DNA of 64,000 bases from Usnea hakonensis. Taxonomy: Eukaryota; Ascomycota; Lecanoromycetes; Lecanorales; Parmeliaceae. Positions within the stretch are counted from its first letter, which is position 1, and every line of letters starts with the position of its first letter. The translations under genes were made by a program, and so were the position numbers. Below are positions 33,713-44,256 of this stretch, one piece after another. The notes beneath the pieces were generated by a model. The model made no database searches. It was given only the letters and a program-made list of their open reading frames with translations, and was not told where the DNA came from. The stretch lies in the NCBI GenBank assembly GCA_013423325.1, contig BLJB01000126.1, positions 1 through 64,000 of the forward strand. Reading direction: 5' to 3'.

Positions 33713-34966
33713 ATGGCTTCCACCTTCCCCATGGCCACTCCGGATTACAACGTCACACTCCAAGATGTCTCCAATCACAGCCATATCTCGAAATCTCAAC
33801 TACTACGCCATCTATCAACACACTCTAGTAGCACGTCAGGCAGCAGCAAACGGTTATCAGCAAGAATCATGAAGCAAAATAGTGCAGGGAACAGTCCACA
33901 CAACGTGCAGCGTCGAAAGACGACAGCAAACACATCGAGACCACATCCACGACCTTCACAAAGTAGCCCATATCAGACTGCGGGGCAATGTTTGAATAAC
34001 TACTACAACGCTCGACAGGCAATGCTGGTGCAGAGACCCATGAGCTGGCACCCTGGGTCCGAGACGATCAGTGCGCCAACCACACAGGTTCGCACCAGTG
34101 AGCCAGTCCTTGGGAATACCATAACAGGACTTCAAAATCTGGCGGTTTCTGGACAACCGGTGTCCTCCGTTCAGCAGTCAATTGAAAACGCTTTCGCCAT
34201 GGGCTATGGCATTCCCATGAGTAAGTCTCTGACCGTTGACGAGCAGTCGCCTGCAGGATATGGAGACTACCAGCCTGCGCTTGAGTCTACTTATAGACCG
34301 GACCCATCGTACAGCTCGGAGCCAATATACAATCCCTATTGGTACAATGCTTTTCAACAACATCAACTTTCTTACATGCCTCAGACAGCCACCCAGGACA
34401 TGTACACTCCCACAAATTATCAAGTACCCCAATGGCCTGAAGCTCAAACAATTTTTGCCAATGACTACCAAGTTCCGCAAGCGCCAGTGGATCTGTGGTC
34501 CTTAAATCCTGGGCAAGACCTCAACGCCGGAGGCGCACCTCAGATATCAAAGAGAGCAAACAAAGAGCTGTCTGGCATCGGCCTTTATGACGATAAGATA
34601 CCCGATTCCACATCCTGTACCGGCAACGATCCCAATCGAGATTCAATGGGCAAAGGGCTCAAGCTGGAAGAGACATGGCAGCCACCCAAAGATGACGTTG
34701 AAAATGATGATGACGATGATGAGGGGAGCTGCTCGACGGACGAAGGCGAAGAGATTGAAGAGGACCCTCCGATCATGGCCTCTGCGGCACAAAATGCGCA
34801 GACCGCTTTCTACCCTCCGTTTGGAGACCTATCGAACCAATCCTTCTTCTTTTCTAACGACGACGATCCCTATCCGGCTGAGGAGCAATATACCAACTAC
34901 CTCACTTTCGGCCAAGCCCAGTCCAAGCCTCGAGATCCGGTGACAGACAACTTCCTCTGGTGCTAA
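33713..34966 (+). CDS. Uncharacterised 417-residue Pezizomycotina protein, possibly regulatory
   Basis: Intronless. I do not recognise a catalytic or DNA-binding domain. The N-terminal third is Ser/His/Arg-rich (HISKSQLLRHLSTHSSSTSG) and basic. The middle is Tyr/Gln/Pro-rich (YNPYWYNAFQQHQLSYMPQT). The best-ordered looking patch is KRANKELSGIGLYDDKIPDS followed by GKGLKLEETWQPP. A very acidic run (ENDDDDDEGSCSTDEGEEIE) and a Phe/Asp-rich C-terminus ending DNFLWC follow. GLYD..GKGLKLEETWxPP looks like a conserved fungal motif of unknown function. A basic head, Q/Y-rich middle and acidic aromatic tail would suit a transcriptional regulator; the long intergenic region ahead of it agrees. That is inference only. 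Confidence 0.65.
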   Translation: MASTFPMATPDYNVTLQDVSNHSHISKSQLLRHLSTHSSSTSGSSKRLSARIMKQNSAGNSPHNVQRRKTTANTSRPHPRPSQSSPYQTAGQCLNNYYNARQAMLVQRPMSWHPGSETISAPTTQVRTSEPVLGNTITGLQNLAVSGQPVSSVQQSIENAFAMGYGIPMSKSLTVDEQSPAGYGDYQPALESTYRPDPSYSSEPIYNPYWYNAFQQHQLSYMPQTATQDMYTPTNYQVPQWPEAQTIFANDYQVPQAPVDLWSLNPGQDLNAGGAPQISKRANKELSGIGLYDDKIPDSTSCTGNDPNRDSMGKGLKLEETWQPPKDDVENDDDDDEGSCSTDEGEEIEEDPPIMASAAQNAQTAFYPPFGDLSNQSFFFSNDDDPYPAEEQYTNYLTFGQAQSKPRDPVTDNFLWC

Positions 34967-36149
34967 TGGCAGGTACGAGCGTTGGACGAGAAGGCTGGAC
35001 CTGAAGCTACTGATCTGGTATCAGGCACAGGTATGAGGCGGGAGGCGGGGCTACGAATCTGAAACGAGGTAGACCAAGGGCATAGAGGTGTCCTCCAGAG
35101 CCCATGGTGGCATGACGAGCTCGGTTTTGTGTACATAGATGCGAAGATACCCCGTGTAATCTGTCCAATTAGGGCAGATGCTGCAACAAGCATGCGAACC
35201 AATATTGATAGTCTCACACCATCATTTTATTTTATCCTGTCTTGATTGAGACGTGGGGAGTGCAGTTGCGGCACCGTATCTAGCTGGCTGTCGCATGTGA
35301 GACTTGCGCCGCTTTGTATTTACCGGGTTCAGCCGAATTGGTAACTCGATAAAGTACAATGTATCAGGGGGGCCCCTCGAGCCTCTTTCAATTGTAAGCT
35401 AGGATGGATCGGGTATAGATCCTCGACTGCCCTGCTGCTTGTCCGTGATCTCTATTCCAAATTTCCTCTTCCACTCTTCCCTAGCTTTTAGTTGCGGGTG
35501 AACATATCTCATGAATACAGTCCCTGAACGCGTTGGGAGGATGTCATTACTGAAAAAGGAGAAAGAAATAAAGCAAAAGCAAAGAAACCAAGCGACTGTG
35601 CAAAGAGCGGCAATGATCTGATGGTACGGAGGTACTAACAACAGCCCTGCATTTCCGGTCTGCGAGGCTTGGTTTGAGATCTAGTCTCCAGCTTTTAGAT
35701 AGGATTTGGGTTCCTCTTTTGTTGCTTTGGAGAGGTGCGTCCTGTACTCGTACTATCTTCACAGCAGAGAGGCGTCAAACTCCCCGGAGAGTATATACCA
35801 TGTTGTCCCTGTGGCTTTACTCTTCTTGCCTGAACATGAAGCCTTTTCGTTACCGGCCACATTCTCCATATCAAGACTGAGTACCCCCCAAAACCTTATG
35901 CTGCGATACCAAATCTATTATACTCCTGTCCGTGCTGTCCCATTCTTCCTCGAATCTGAATGTAGTCCAATTGTACATCTTTCGTGCCGTATTTTAGCGC
36001 TTCAAGTGCCAGATTTTTGATGGAGAAGATGATGGGGGAGCTCTCGCTGAAGGCTACGCCCAGGCCAAAAAAAGAGCTCCGCTTTCAGTACGCTTTTTCG
36101 TCTTTCACTACAGCGCGCACGTTCCTTCGGGCAATATTCTTGGCAAAAG
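34967..36149. other. Intergenic region with one possible minus-strand exon
   Basis: 1.18 kb between the uncharacterised gene and LAS1. Apart from the candidate exon at 35399-35549 I see no gene. The right half is the LAS1 promoter side. Confidence 0.45.
35399..35549 (-). other. Possible terminal exon or small gene fragment
   Basis: After a strong pyrimidine tract and CAG acceptor (35550-35552), the minus strand encodes a stretch with protein-like composition (SGTVFMRYVHPQLKAREEWK, then RKFGIEITDKQQ) and a stop at 35399-35401. I could not join it in frame to an upstream exon beginning with ATG; the nearest candidate (from 35762) has the wrong phase and a GTG start. It may be the last exon of a small gene or a decayed remnant. 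Confidence 0.25.
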
Positions 36150-36945
36150 ATGTCAAGGCCAGAACGTCTTCAGATCATCTGGACGCCATGGCGGAACCTC
36201 CGCGAGCTATTGAACGTTCGAGACTGCTTCTTTCCTCGAACAGCAACTAGTGAGACTGAGCCAAAATCAAGGAAGAATGCCTGTGATCAGGTAAGTATCC
36301 TTGGTTGTGCATCAACAATGGCCAATTAACGGCTTCATTCCAGGTGTCCGTTTGGAAATTGCGAGGAAGCCTTCCTCACGCCGTCGAATCAACCTGGCTC
36401 CTCACCGAAGCAGTCCTAATCGACGAAAAGCCTAATGAGCAGATGCCACTGTTCGCGGTCAAAGCCTCTTACATCACAGCAATATCTCGGTGCGTATCGC
36501 AATCTTTTCCTTACATCTGCTAAAACTTGCTATTTGCTTGCTAGCTTTATCCAACCAATCTAAACAAAAACGTAGTTTTGTAACCGGCCTCCTCGACTCG
36601 CACCAAGAATCCAAATACAAGGTCTCCATGTACACCCAAGCGCAGAAGATCGGTCTGCCTGCTTTGTTCGTCGATATACGGCACGAGGCTACGCATGGGG
36701 ACATGCCGAATCTGACGAATTTGAGGAGTGCGGCGGAGAGAGCGTTGAGCTGGTTGTGGGAGGACTATTGGAAGGATTTTGAGGAGCAAGAAGCAGCGCT
36801 ACCAGCAAGCGGTGGGCTAAGACCGGCTTTACTAGATGGAGGGATTTGTCAAAGGGAGGGTTTGGAAGGAGAGGAGGAACAACAGCCTGGAGGCTGGCAG
36901 AGGTGGCAGGGGAGGTGGACTCCGAAGCCCATTGGTACAATCTGA
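36150..36945 (+). CDS. LAS1: Las1 pre-rRNA endoribonuclease (HEPN), short form
   Basis: Three exons: 36150-36290, 36344-36489 and 36576-36945, giving 218 residues. The product reads MSRPERLQIIWTPWRNLREL, then VSVWKLRGSLPHAVESTWLL, FVTGLLDSHQES and DIRHEATHGDMPNLTNLRSA. RHEATH (Arg131, His136) is the HEPN R-x4-H nuclease motif. The C-terminus GWQRWQGRWTPKPIGTI matches the Las1 end. Las1 with the kinase Grc3 cuts ITS2 at site C2 to start 5.8S/25S separation. Budding yeast Las1 is about 500 residues; here the HEPN domain is joined to the C-terminal tail by only a short Glu/Gly linker, so the middle region is largely absent. Confidence 0.88.
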
Positions 36946-37267
36946 TCCAGGATACCAAGTTCGGCGAAGGTCCTGCCTGTCAGCCAACACATGCTTTCAG
37001 CTGTCTGTTCATAGAGGTAGCAATGCCCACCCTCAATGGCCTGGAGAGTGTGGATCCATCCCTCGAGACTACGCCTACATCTACGCAAAGAAGTAAAAGG
37101 AAATATAGATTGGACGGTGCGAAAATCATCTAATCATCATCCCCACCATAGCAAATCCATTCCATACTCCTCCCTGGGTATCATAACTTTTCACCAGCAC
37201 CACAAGACGTAGCCTCTAAACCCAACAATGCAAACACACCTCTCCGTAAGAAGAGACGGAGAAAAGC
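36946..37267. other. Convergent intergenic region between LAS1 and ALB1
   Basis: About 320 bp of 3' sequence shared by the two tail-to-tail genes. No gene is seen. Confidence 0.5.
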
Positions 37268-37967
37268 TCACAAAATCTCCTCATCTACAGCGTTCATCAT
37301 ATCAACCCCCTCAGCACCATCCTTCAAAGTCTCTCCCTTCCCTCCATCCCCATCCCCATCCCCATCTCCACTCCCATCAACATCCATACCCCCATCCTCC
37401 CCCTCCCCACCACCCTTCCCCCTCTTCCCCTTCTTCCCCTTCCCCTTCCTCCCCCCAATCTTCTCATTAAACTCATCCCAATCAGCCTACACACCCACAC
37501 ACCCCTAGCCATCAGCCTCTATTCCCCCAATCCCCTCCCCAGGAGCTCCGAAACCCCCCCCCCAAAAAAGAAGAAAAAGAAAAAGAAAAAACTCACATTC
37601 CTCCCAATCCCCCTCCTCCCCATCCCCCTCTTCCTTTCCACTTGATCCCCCACCACCTCCGCCCTATCCCTTCCCCTCTCAATCCTAATCTTCTGTTTCC
37701 TTTTCAGCACTTTCGCTCTCCCTTTCCCTTTCCTCTCCCCTTTCCCATCCGTCTTGCCGATGCCGGCGCCGGTTCTCGGTGCGAGGAGGGGGCGAGGGAG
37801 GGTTGTGAGTGATTTATCGATGTTGAGGGAGGGGGAGGCGGCGCGGCGGGAGGAGCGGGAGTTTGGGGATTTTGCTGTTGGGGGGGAGGAGGTTAGTTGC
37901 GGAGGGGGGTTTGAGGGGGGAGGGGGAGGGGGGTACTTTTGGTCTTTGGCTTGGGGGTTTTGGCCAT
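37268..37967 (-). CDS. ALB1: Ribosome biogenesis protein Alb1
   Basis: Three exons: 37937-37967, 37597-37874 and 37268-37486, giving 175 residues. It starts MAKTPKPKTK, and a 62-bp intron with a clear CTAAC branch leads to SRSSRRAASPSLNIDKSLTT, the Alb1 signature. A basic stretch follows (KVLKRKQKIRIERGRDRAEV), then, across a second intron, ADWDEFNEKIGG and a Lys/Gly/Asp-rich tail. The tail contains a (Gly-Asp)n run and ends NAVDEEIL. Alb1 binds Arx1 on late pre-60S particles and shuttles with them out of the nucleus. The polypurine composition makes many long false frames here. The start chosen gives the family N-terminus. Confidence 0.85.
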
Positions 37968-39830
37968 GGTGGATGGGGGGGTTGTGACTGTGGGATGGGA
38001 AGGTGTGCGGGAGATTGAGTGATGGCACCAGCTTATCGTACAGAAGATGGGACTGAGTACAGCCCAATTTTTTTTGAAGATCGATGGCCGGAAGAAAAAA
38101 AGGTTCGTGCCGACGCTAAAATTATCCCTTTTCCGACGCAAGCAATCGTCAAGTCCGATATCTTAGATCCGAGAGAATTGAAGAGATTTGAATGCCGCTC
38201 TAACTGCAATTTGGCTGAAGTGTGACAGGTTTCACATGATCCGCATGAATGCAGCCAACACCATCCAAAAAAAAGGGGGAACGGGGCGTTTGGGGTCCCC
38301 AATCACTTACTGTTGGACAGCAGTGCCGATCTTGACTTGAATGTCTCTGCCAGGTTACATGACCCGTTTCTTAGGAGTCCGAGTGACCCTTGCCAACCTT
38401 GGCATGGTCTGTAATTGGCAATGCAACTTCTGATGTATAGAGAGGTCTTCCGATGAGTGGATCTAACATTGGCCGCTGCAGGATGGTTGTGCAGACCGTA
38501 AAGGTATATACGAAGTGGCGATCATGCTCTCACTCGGAGTGCCAAAGTCATATGGACGACACACCAGTCTGAAACACCGATCCCAGCATGTGCCACCTTT
38601 CTCGCCACGCTGTCTCTCCTGGTGAGACTTCATCAACCCCTAGAATATCATCCTGGAAGACTGGAAGGTATCCCCACCCTCTGACGCTGTTATTTCCGTT
38701 GCCGAAAGGTAAGCCTCAATGTTGCGTGCAACATTTTCATGAAGAAAGGGCTACGAAGATAACCTGCGGATGTTGTCTCACTTATTTGTAGCGGCCCTCT
38801 GGATGGAGGGCTTGAGTGCCTTGCGACTCGTCTCTATGCGAATAAGGAGGTGCAATCCCTGACACTCTGTCTCCTATTATCAACTCCGTCTGACTCGGTG
38901 GGAGATCTCTGCCGGGCATACACGAGGACTATCAATTGCGTGGCCTAGACACGCCACCTGCCTGTTTCAAACTTGACTTTTGGGAAAAGAGCCAAAGGTA
39001 CGTCAATGAGGCAAGATTGAGTTTGACTTCCTTTAGTCAATACCTTTGCTGTAGGTCAGAGGTGCGTGTGACTCTGGCCAGAAAATACCTCCTTACCACC
39101 AAATGCTGTTGTAGAAAGCCGCTCTTTTGGTGGCAGGTAGGTCTACTCACCTACCCTTGTCTATCATTGAGGCGCCCTAATCTATGATCACATCTACATA
39201 TTGCGGCTTTCATGTCTCAGGCTTTGCTATTCTTCTTCTTCACGTCTTCCTAAGCTTGATGCTGTTAAGCGGACGACGTTTGTACTTCCTAGTGTCGACA
39301 AGCCTCTTCCTCAGGGCGACTGTCCAATTCTTCATCCTTTGCCAGATAAGTAGAATCGCAGTCCGATGTCACGGCCACATGAGCATGCCAGCAGATATGG
39401 AAGAGGAGCTTGCACGAAAGTTTGATAATAGGACGTGGGATTGACCCGGAGATATCTTTGGCCAAAGTCTGGGGACCGCTGCATAAGCGCTGAAAGATTT
39501 GTGCACCTTTGGCGCCTCTCGAACAATGTTCGATTACTTGTGAGCTATCTGTCTATGTTTTATCAACAGCGCGGGTACCGGCACCAAAAGGCCTGCAAAT
39601 TTTAGAGAGAAACTCTTTCTCCTCTCAAAGTCTATTCAGCAGAAATAGTACACATGCAAAAGCATACATCTGCTATCACCGAGCTTGCTCCCGGCCAACA
39701 CGTCCAGACCATGGTTTGCAGATTCAATGAGATGAAATACAGGCATATGACAAGCCTGAATTGACAAGCGCCTTTTCCAGATCACTGCCTCTAGAAGACG
39801 GGAAAAAAATTGTCAGACAAAAGTGGCACT
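37968..39830. other. 1.9-kb interval with possible gene debris
   Basis: No intact gene. On the plus strand 38644-38708 and 38792-38948 stay open in one frame if joined across a plausible intron (GTAAGC..TTTGTAG, 38709-38791), giving residues such as GPLDGGLECLATRLYANKEV. The frame is closed on both sides by stops and I do not recognise it. A hydrophobic frame at 39184-39444 also has no support. The tract looks degenerate. Confidence 0.4.
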
Positions 39831-41220
39831 TCAACCCGCCATCTTCTCCATCTTCAGTGGTGCCACCCCCAGATTGTTCCGGTTTCTGAAGAAAACCATA
39901 TCTTTGCCCAGACCTCTGGCACCACTACTCTCCTCAACCCATTGACACCACCTCACACTTGTCCATAGGCTCTTCAAGAAGCCAACAGAGCCGTCCTTGG
40001 CGCTCGAGAGGTAATGGCGACCCATGACCGGCTTGATGGCTTCAGTGGCTTCGTCGGCGTGGTAGAATGGAATGGTGGATACATAGTGGTGCAAGACGTG
40101 AGTTTCGATTATTCCGTGGAACAGAGAGCGGCCGATGAATCCGAACTCGCGGTCGATGGTGGCTGCGGCTCCGCGGGAAAAGGTCCAAGACTTGGCTCCG
40201 TAATGAGGGATCGAGGGATCGGTGTGTTGCAAGTAGGTGATTGCGACTGAATGATTTAGTCAGTCAATGCCTCCGTGTGATGGTGTTATCAAAGCCATGA
40301 GTGGCCAAGGAATGCCCCATACCTAGCCAATTATTTACCCACAAATATGGTATAAAGTACCAGGTAAGGAGGTTGTACCCCCCAAAGCTCTGTGCAATAT
40401 TATACAGCAGTATCGCCATGAGACCAAGACCCAAGTCACTTAATGCAACATACTTGGCATCTTTAGCCTCGAATAGAGGACTGGAAGTGCTGAAATGGTT
40501 CACGCCTCCCCCGGGTCCATTGCGTTTTCCCACTCCGCGGCCTTCACTCTGCCGCTCATGGTAATCATGACCAGTCTTATTCTGCAGCAGGTACATAGGC
40601 CATCCAATGAGTTGGCGGCCGAGCAAAACCAAAGCGGTCACCAAAGGCGCCTCTTCAGTCAGCTCCGTTAGTTCTTCAACCTTTCTTCGGACCCTGCTTG
40701 CGTAGACCTCACGGGTCTTGGGAAGGAACACCATGTCCCGTTCCATATGGCCCGTGCTTTTATGATGCTTGCCATGAGAGATTTTCCAAGAGAAGTAGGG
40801 GACCAACAGAGCCGAGTGCAAGACCCAACCCGTGGTGTCATTCAGCAATCTGGAATTAGAAAAGGATTGGTGGCCACATTCGTGAGCTATGACCCAAAGA
40901 CCAGTAGCGAAAAGGCCCTGCAGACCCCCATAAAGGATCCAGAGAGCAAACCGGAGTGTCGGTGAGTGGACGTACTCGGGCGTGGCATAATTGTGGAAGA
41001 CGTAGAATGTTGACGCCAGCAGCAGCAGGTCTCGAGCAATGTAAGCGAACCCCCGTAAAGCTGACCTCTCAAAGCAGTGCCGCGGTATGGCGTCTCGTAT
41101 CTGCTTGATGGTGAAGTCTGGCACCTTGAATTCGTTGCCATAGGTGTCGACCAGCTCGCCATAATCAGGATCCGGGGACTCTTGCTTTTGCACGGACTGG
41201 ACCAAGCTCTCATTCGCCAT
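39831..41220 (-). CDS. Delta-12 (omega-6) type fatty acid desaturase
   Basis: Two exons: 40323-41220 and 39831-40246 (76-bp intron), giving 437 residues. All three membrane-desaturase histidine boxes are present: HECGHQSF, HGKHHKSTGHME and HVLHHYVSTIPFYHA. Hydrophobic spans surround them (WILYGGLQGLFATGLWVIAH, LLYNIAQSFGGYNLLTWYFI). The N-terminus (FKVPDFTIKQIRDAIPRHCF) and WTFSRGAAATIDREFGF are typical of FAD2-like fungal oleate desaturases in the ER. The expected product is linoleate; delta-12 versus delta-15 or a specialised acyl substrate cannot be separated by eye. It stands intact between two stretches of broken genes, including a polyketide synthase relic 1.6 kb away. Confidence 0.9.
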
Positions 41221-42391
41221 GACGCTGTGTCAGTACAAGTATTAACGATTTGACAATGTGGGAAGTAAAGGGTAGGTGTTTGGAATCATCTGCCGAAAGC
41301 TGACGCAGTCTTCAACAAAATAATTAAGTTTGAGCTCATGAAATTAATGCAATTGTGGTTGAGTGGGTGTGGAAAAAAAATACGGGGACGTTTCGTTTGA
41401 GGCTTGCCCACTGCCACATTCAAAACCAGTGAAGTAATTTTTGACCTTTTTCTTTCTCCCCACCCGCGAGGCAGTATGCTACCTTATCTTACATACACTA
41501 TGGGGCTTGTCGAAACCCACTGGTCCCCACCCAAAAAGGCGCTCATTCCCCGCGCGCCACTTTTCTTGCTCACTTTTTCCTTTTGAGTGATGGAGTAAAG
41601 TGGCAGCTGCGCCCATCTTGGGTGCTAGTGCATTACATATCCGAGCTGTCAGTGTGGGGAGCCGCACTTTTCATATACGGTAAGGTAATTCATCAACATT
41701 GGGCTCGCTAGGTTAGATGGTCTTTTTCATAGCTGGGAAATGTATATATTTTTACCTACGTGCTTTACGTACTTGCTTACATACCCCCAAAAGGGCACTT
41801 CTTCAGCACTCAGTAACGACTTCAAAACGTTCAGGTACAATCCAGGCCTTCGACATGCAGCATTCGTTCTATACACGGTACGATAGTGTCCGTCAATAAA
41901 GCGCACCATCTCCTGACTTATGGACTTGTTGATGCAGACAATCTTGTTTCTGCTACATTCTTTAGACCGTACATGTATCCCGAATACTGTTCTTTGAAGC
42001 TCAGCGACAAGGCATAAGACATTTCATGACCTCTGTGTAAGTGTGTGAGATTTGACCCGTATTGAGGACTCGTGCTTTCGTCGCGGGTAGCTGAGTGAAT
42101 GAAAAAGTAGTACCAAAATTAACAGTCAAGTCAGTGGACAAAAACCTTTCGTCAGCTTCGAAAATTGCCTCCAGAGCTGCTCTATCAAATCAACGATGAG
42201 AATCTTAGCAAGATGTTTCTGGGTTCCAGGTCACCTCTTCAACAACACGTATCTAAGCGTGCATAGTGCCCAATCAGAGTACGTGAACGAGGAGCATGAT
42301 TTAAGGATCACAATAGCGGCCCCTTTGATCCATCGGTAGAATATGTGTCGCGTTTCCAGTCATCGAATAACTCGCACCCCCGCTAGCGGAA
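41221..42391. other. Intergenic, no gene seen
   Basis: About 1.2 kb upstream of the desaturase. It presumably holds that gene's promoter. No supported gene. Confidence 0.45.
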
Positions 42392-42808
42392 CTACCTATG
42401 ATCAAAGATGCCCAGTCCAAGTAACAAAACAGCAATGCCAACAACCCAGAAATCGACATTATGCCGTTTCCACCACGAGATGCGCATATCGGCTGTCTGT
42501 AAATGCAAGGGCCTTCTTTTCGACTTTGTCTTTGGCCTTTGGGGCTATTGCACCTGTGAATTTCACCACGCTGTGTGTGGGCTTTTCGACTCCTGTTTAG
42601 ACCCCACCGGCTCGAACCGCAGCTCGTGATCATACGATACCTTCTCGACCAGATCCGCGGCCATCTCTTTCCTTTGCGCCGCTACATTAGAGATGCGCTT
42701 CATACGAAGCACGTTTCTCCCAAAAGTGGCCCCTCTATTGTATTTGATGCCGGAAGTCCCAGTCCAAGCCCTAGGCAGAAAGCAGCAAAAGGCGCTCAGC
42801 CGTGACAT
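42392..42808 (-). pseudogene. Frame-broken small gene with a hydrophobic C-terminal segment
   Basis: From an ATG at 42808 the minus strand reads a basic, Cys/Arg-rich start (MSRLSAFCCFLPRAW) and MKRISNVAAQRKEMAADLVE with KVSYDHELRFEPVG. The sense then moves to another frame (VVKFTGAIAPKAKDKVEKKA) and then a third (NVDFWVVGIAVLLLGLGIF, membrane-like). The three segments have consistent protein-like character. No GT..AG intron joins them, so two frame disruptions are the simplest reading. Function unknown; the layout would suit a small single-span mitochondrial membrane protein. Confidence 0.35.
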
Positions 42809-42856
42809 TTAGCTGAATTTGGCAAAGCTGATATAAGGGATTTCGGTAAACTTCCA

Positions 42857-43658
42857 ATGTTTCCTTTCATCAAAGATGTCGTGTATTTTTCTGCCGATTG
42901 GGCTTTCGAGGCCAGAGAGGATGAGTCAATGCCTCTGATCATGGTTTATGGCAATGACTCGTCTCATGCTGACGAGAATCGCGAGAACTCAACCTTCGAG
43001 GACATGTCCCTAGAAGGATTTCGAGTTGCCATCGACTATATCATAGTAATTTACGAGTTTGGGGCTTCTCGGCCATCCGTCGAGGAGGAGTACCTGGCCG
43101 TACTTGACTACGTCTGTGACTCAGCATTACCTCTGCAATCGAGGTTCAAGTCGCGAGTGCCGACGGGGATGGAAACACCGGCGGCTTTGAAGAACAAAGG
43201 CATTGAGGAGCCTTTCTGGATGCGCGACCCTCTCTTCCGCACTTTTTACCAAATGGGCTCCTCCACCAGCAATGACGACGAGGATGCGGATGCTGTGGAC
43301 TTTGAGAAATTGCTTGGTAAGGCAGAGTCATCGGCCGCGGCCGAAGCAGTCGTGTGCGAGGGACTGGTGCAGAAGCTTTGCAGTGCCCTGATGATTGAGG
43401 CCGAGGCCGTGGATACAGCGAAACCTTTGCATTTGTACGGTGTGGATTCTCTAGTAGCGGTCGAGTTGCGCAGCTGGTTCGCGAAGGAGATGGGAGCAGG
43501 GGTGGCAGTCTTCGATTTTATGTGGAGTGGAAGTAATTAAAGACTTGGCGTGGGTGGTGGCGGGCAAGGGCCAATTTGTCAACGGTGAGGTTGTAGTGTG
43601 GTACAATAGGAGTGAGGACATTCCATACACAATTGCTACATCTTCATGCGTCCCTTAG
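42857..43658 (+). pseudogene. 3' remnant of a reducing polyketide synthase: acyl-carrier-protein end only
   Basis: The frame from 42857 carries a KR-to-ACP linker (TPAALKNKGIEEPFW, DPLFRTFYQM) and then a carrier-protein domain. The phosphopantetheine serine is in LYGVDSLVAVELRSWF, followed by MGAGVAVFDFM. There it stops early (TAA, 43538-43540). One frame over, the family ending resumes (KDLAWVVAGKGQFVNGEV) and runs to a TAG at 43656-43658, so a one-base frameshift lies near 43530. KS, AT, DH, MT, ER and KR modules are missing upstream; residues before about 120 of the frame are only loosely PKS-like. It cannot make a product alone. It may be the scar of a lost secondary-metabolite cluster. 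Confidence 0.75.
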
Positions 43659-44256
43659 AATTACTCCTACAACCAATGTACATCTACCTTACTCTCTTCT
43701 TCAATGCTCAGCAACAAGGCATGAGACAATCAATGAAAAGTGTGTGTAGCCTCTTTGGTAGTAGAGGAAGACCATCAAAAATTGCGCGAATGAGGTGCCC
43801 GAAGGCAACTCAATGACTTTTGCCTCCGCGATGTGCAATGCAGGGCTCAAATCATGAGCGAAGGCATGCTTGATCGCCCAGCTCCTCACAAGGTAAGTAT
43901 GAGGAGAGAAAGAAGAGGGCGAGAGGGAGAGGATATTTGTACCCGAGCCGGATCCTTAGCGTTGCGCTAGAGATTCACGACTGCTACCCGGTTTTCGTGC
44001 TAGGCTGTATCGAGACTTGGTGGAGCCCCTGAGTTGTTGCCTTTTGGTTGCTACGGCACCTCGTAGGATCCCTCGAGACATCTGGTGCACATCACCTTGT
44101 CTGCGAACAGTGATGATAATCCAGCAGTCACAGCAACGCAGAGCTCCAAAGAACCTTCAGCAGCCGTCTATCCATTATCACAACAGGAGACCAATACACT
44201 AGCAAGCGTATCTGCACACTTCTACTCGCCCTCGACCAACGATCTGCCCCATCAGG
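43659..44256. other. Intergenic, no gene seen
   Basis: About 0.6 kb between the PKS remnant and the 2EXR-like gene. No supported gene. Confidence 0.5.

Noticed and set aside
37519..38067. Minus-strand frame starting MGCTQSH, 182 codons
   Set aside because: Its middle is ALB1 exon 2, but its N-terminus is intron and leader sequence. The MAKTPKPK start with a CTAAC-branch intron gives the correct family N-terminus.
39184..39444. Hydrophobic 86-codon plus-strand frame
   Set aside because: Membrane-like composition only; no conserved motif, no plausible promoter or neighbours, and it sits in a degenerate tract.
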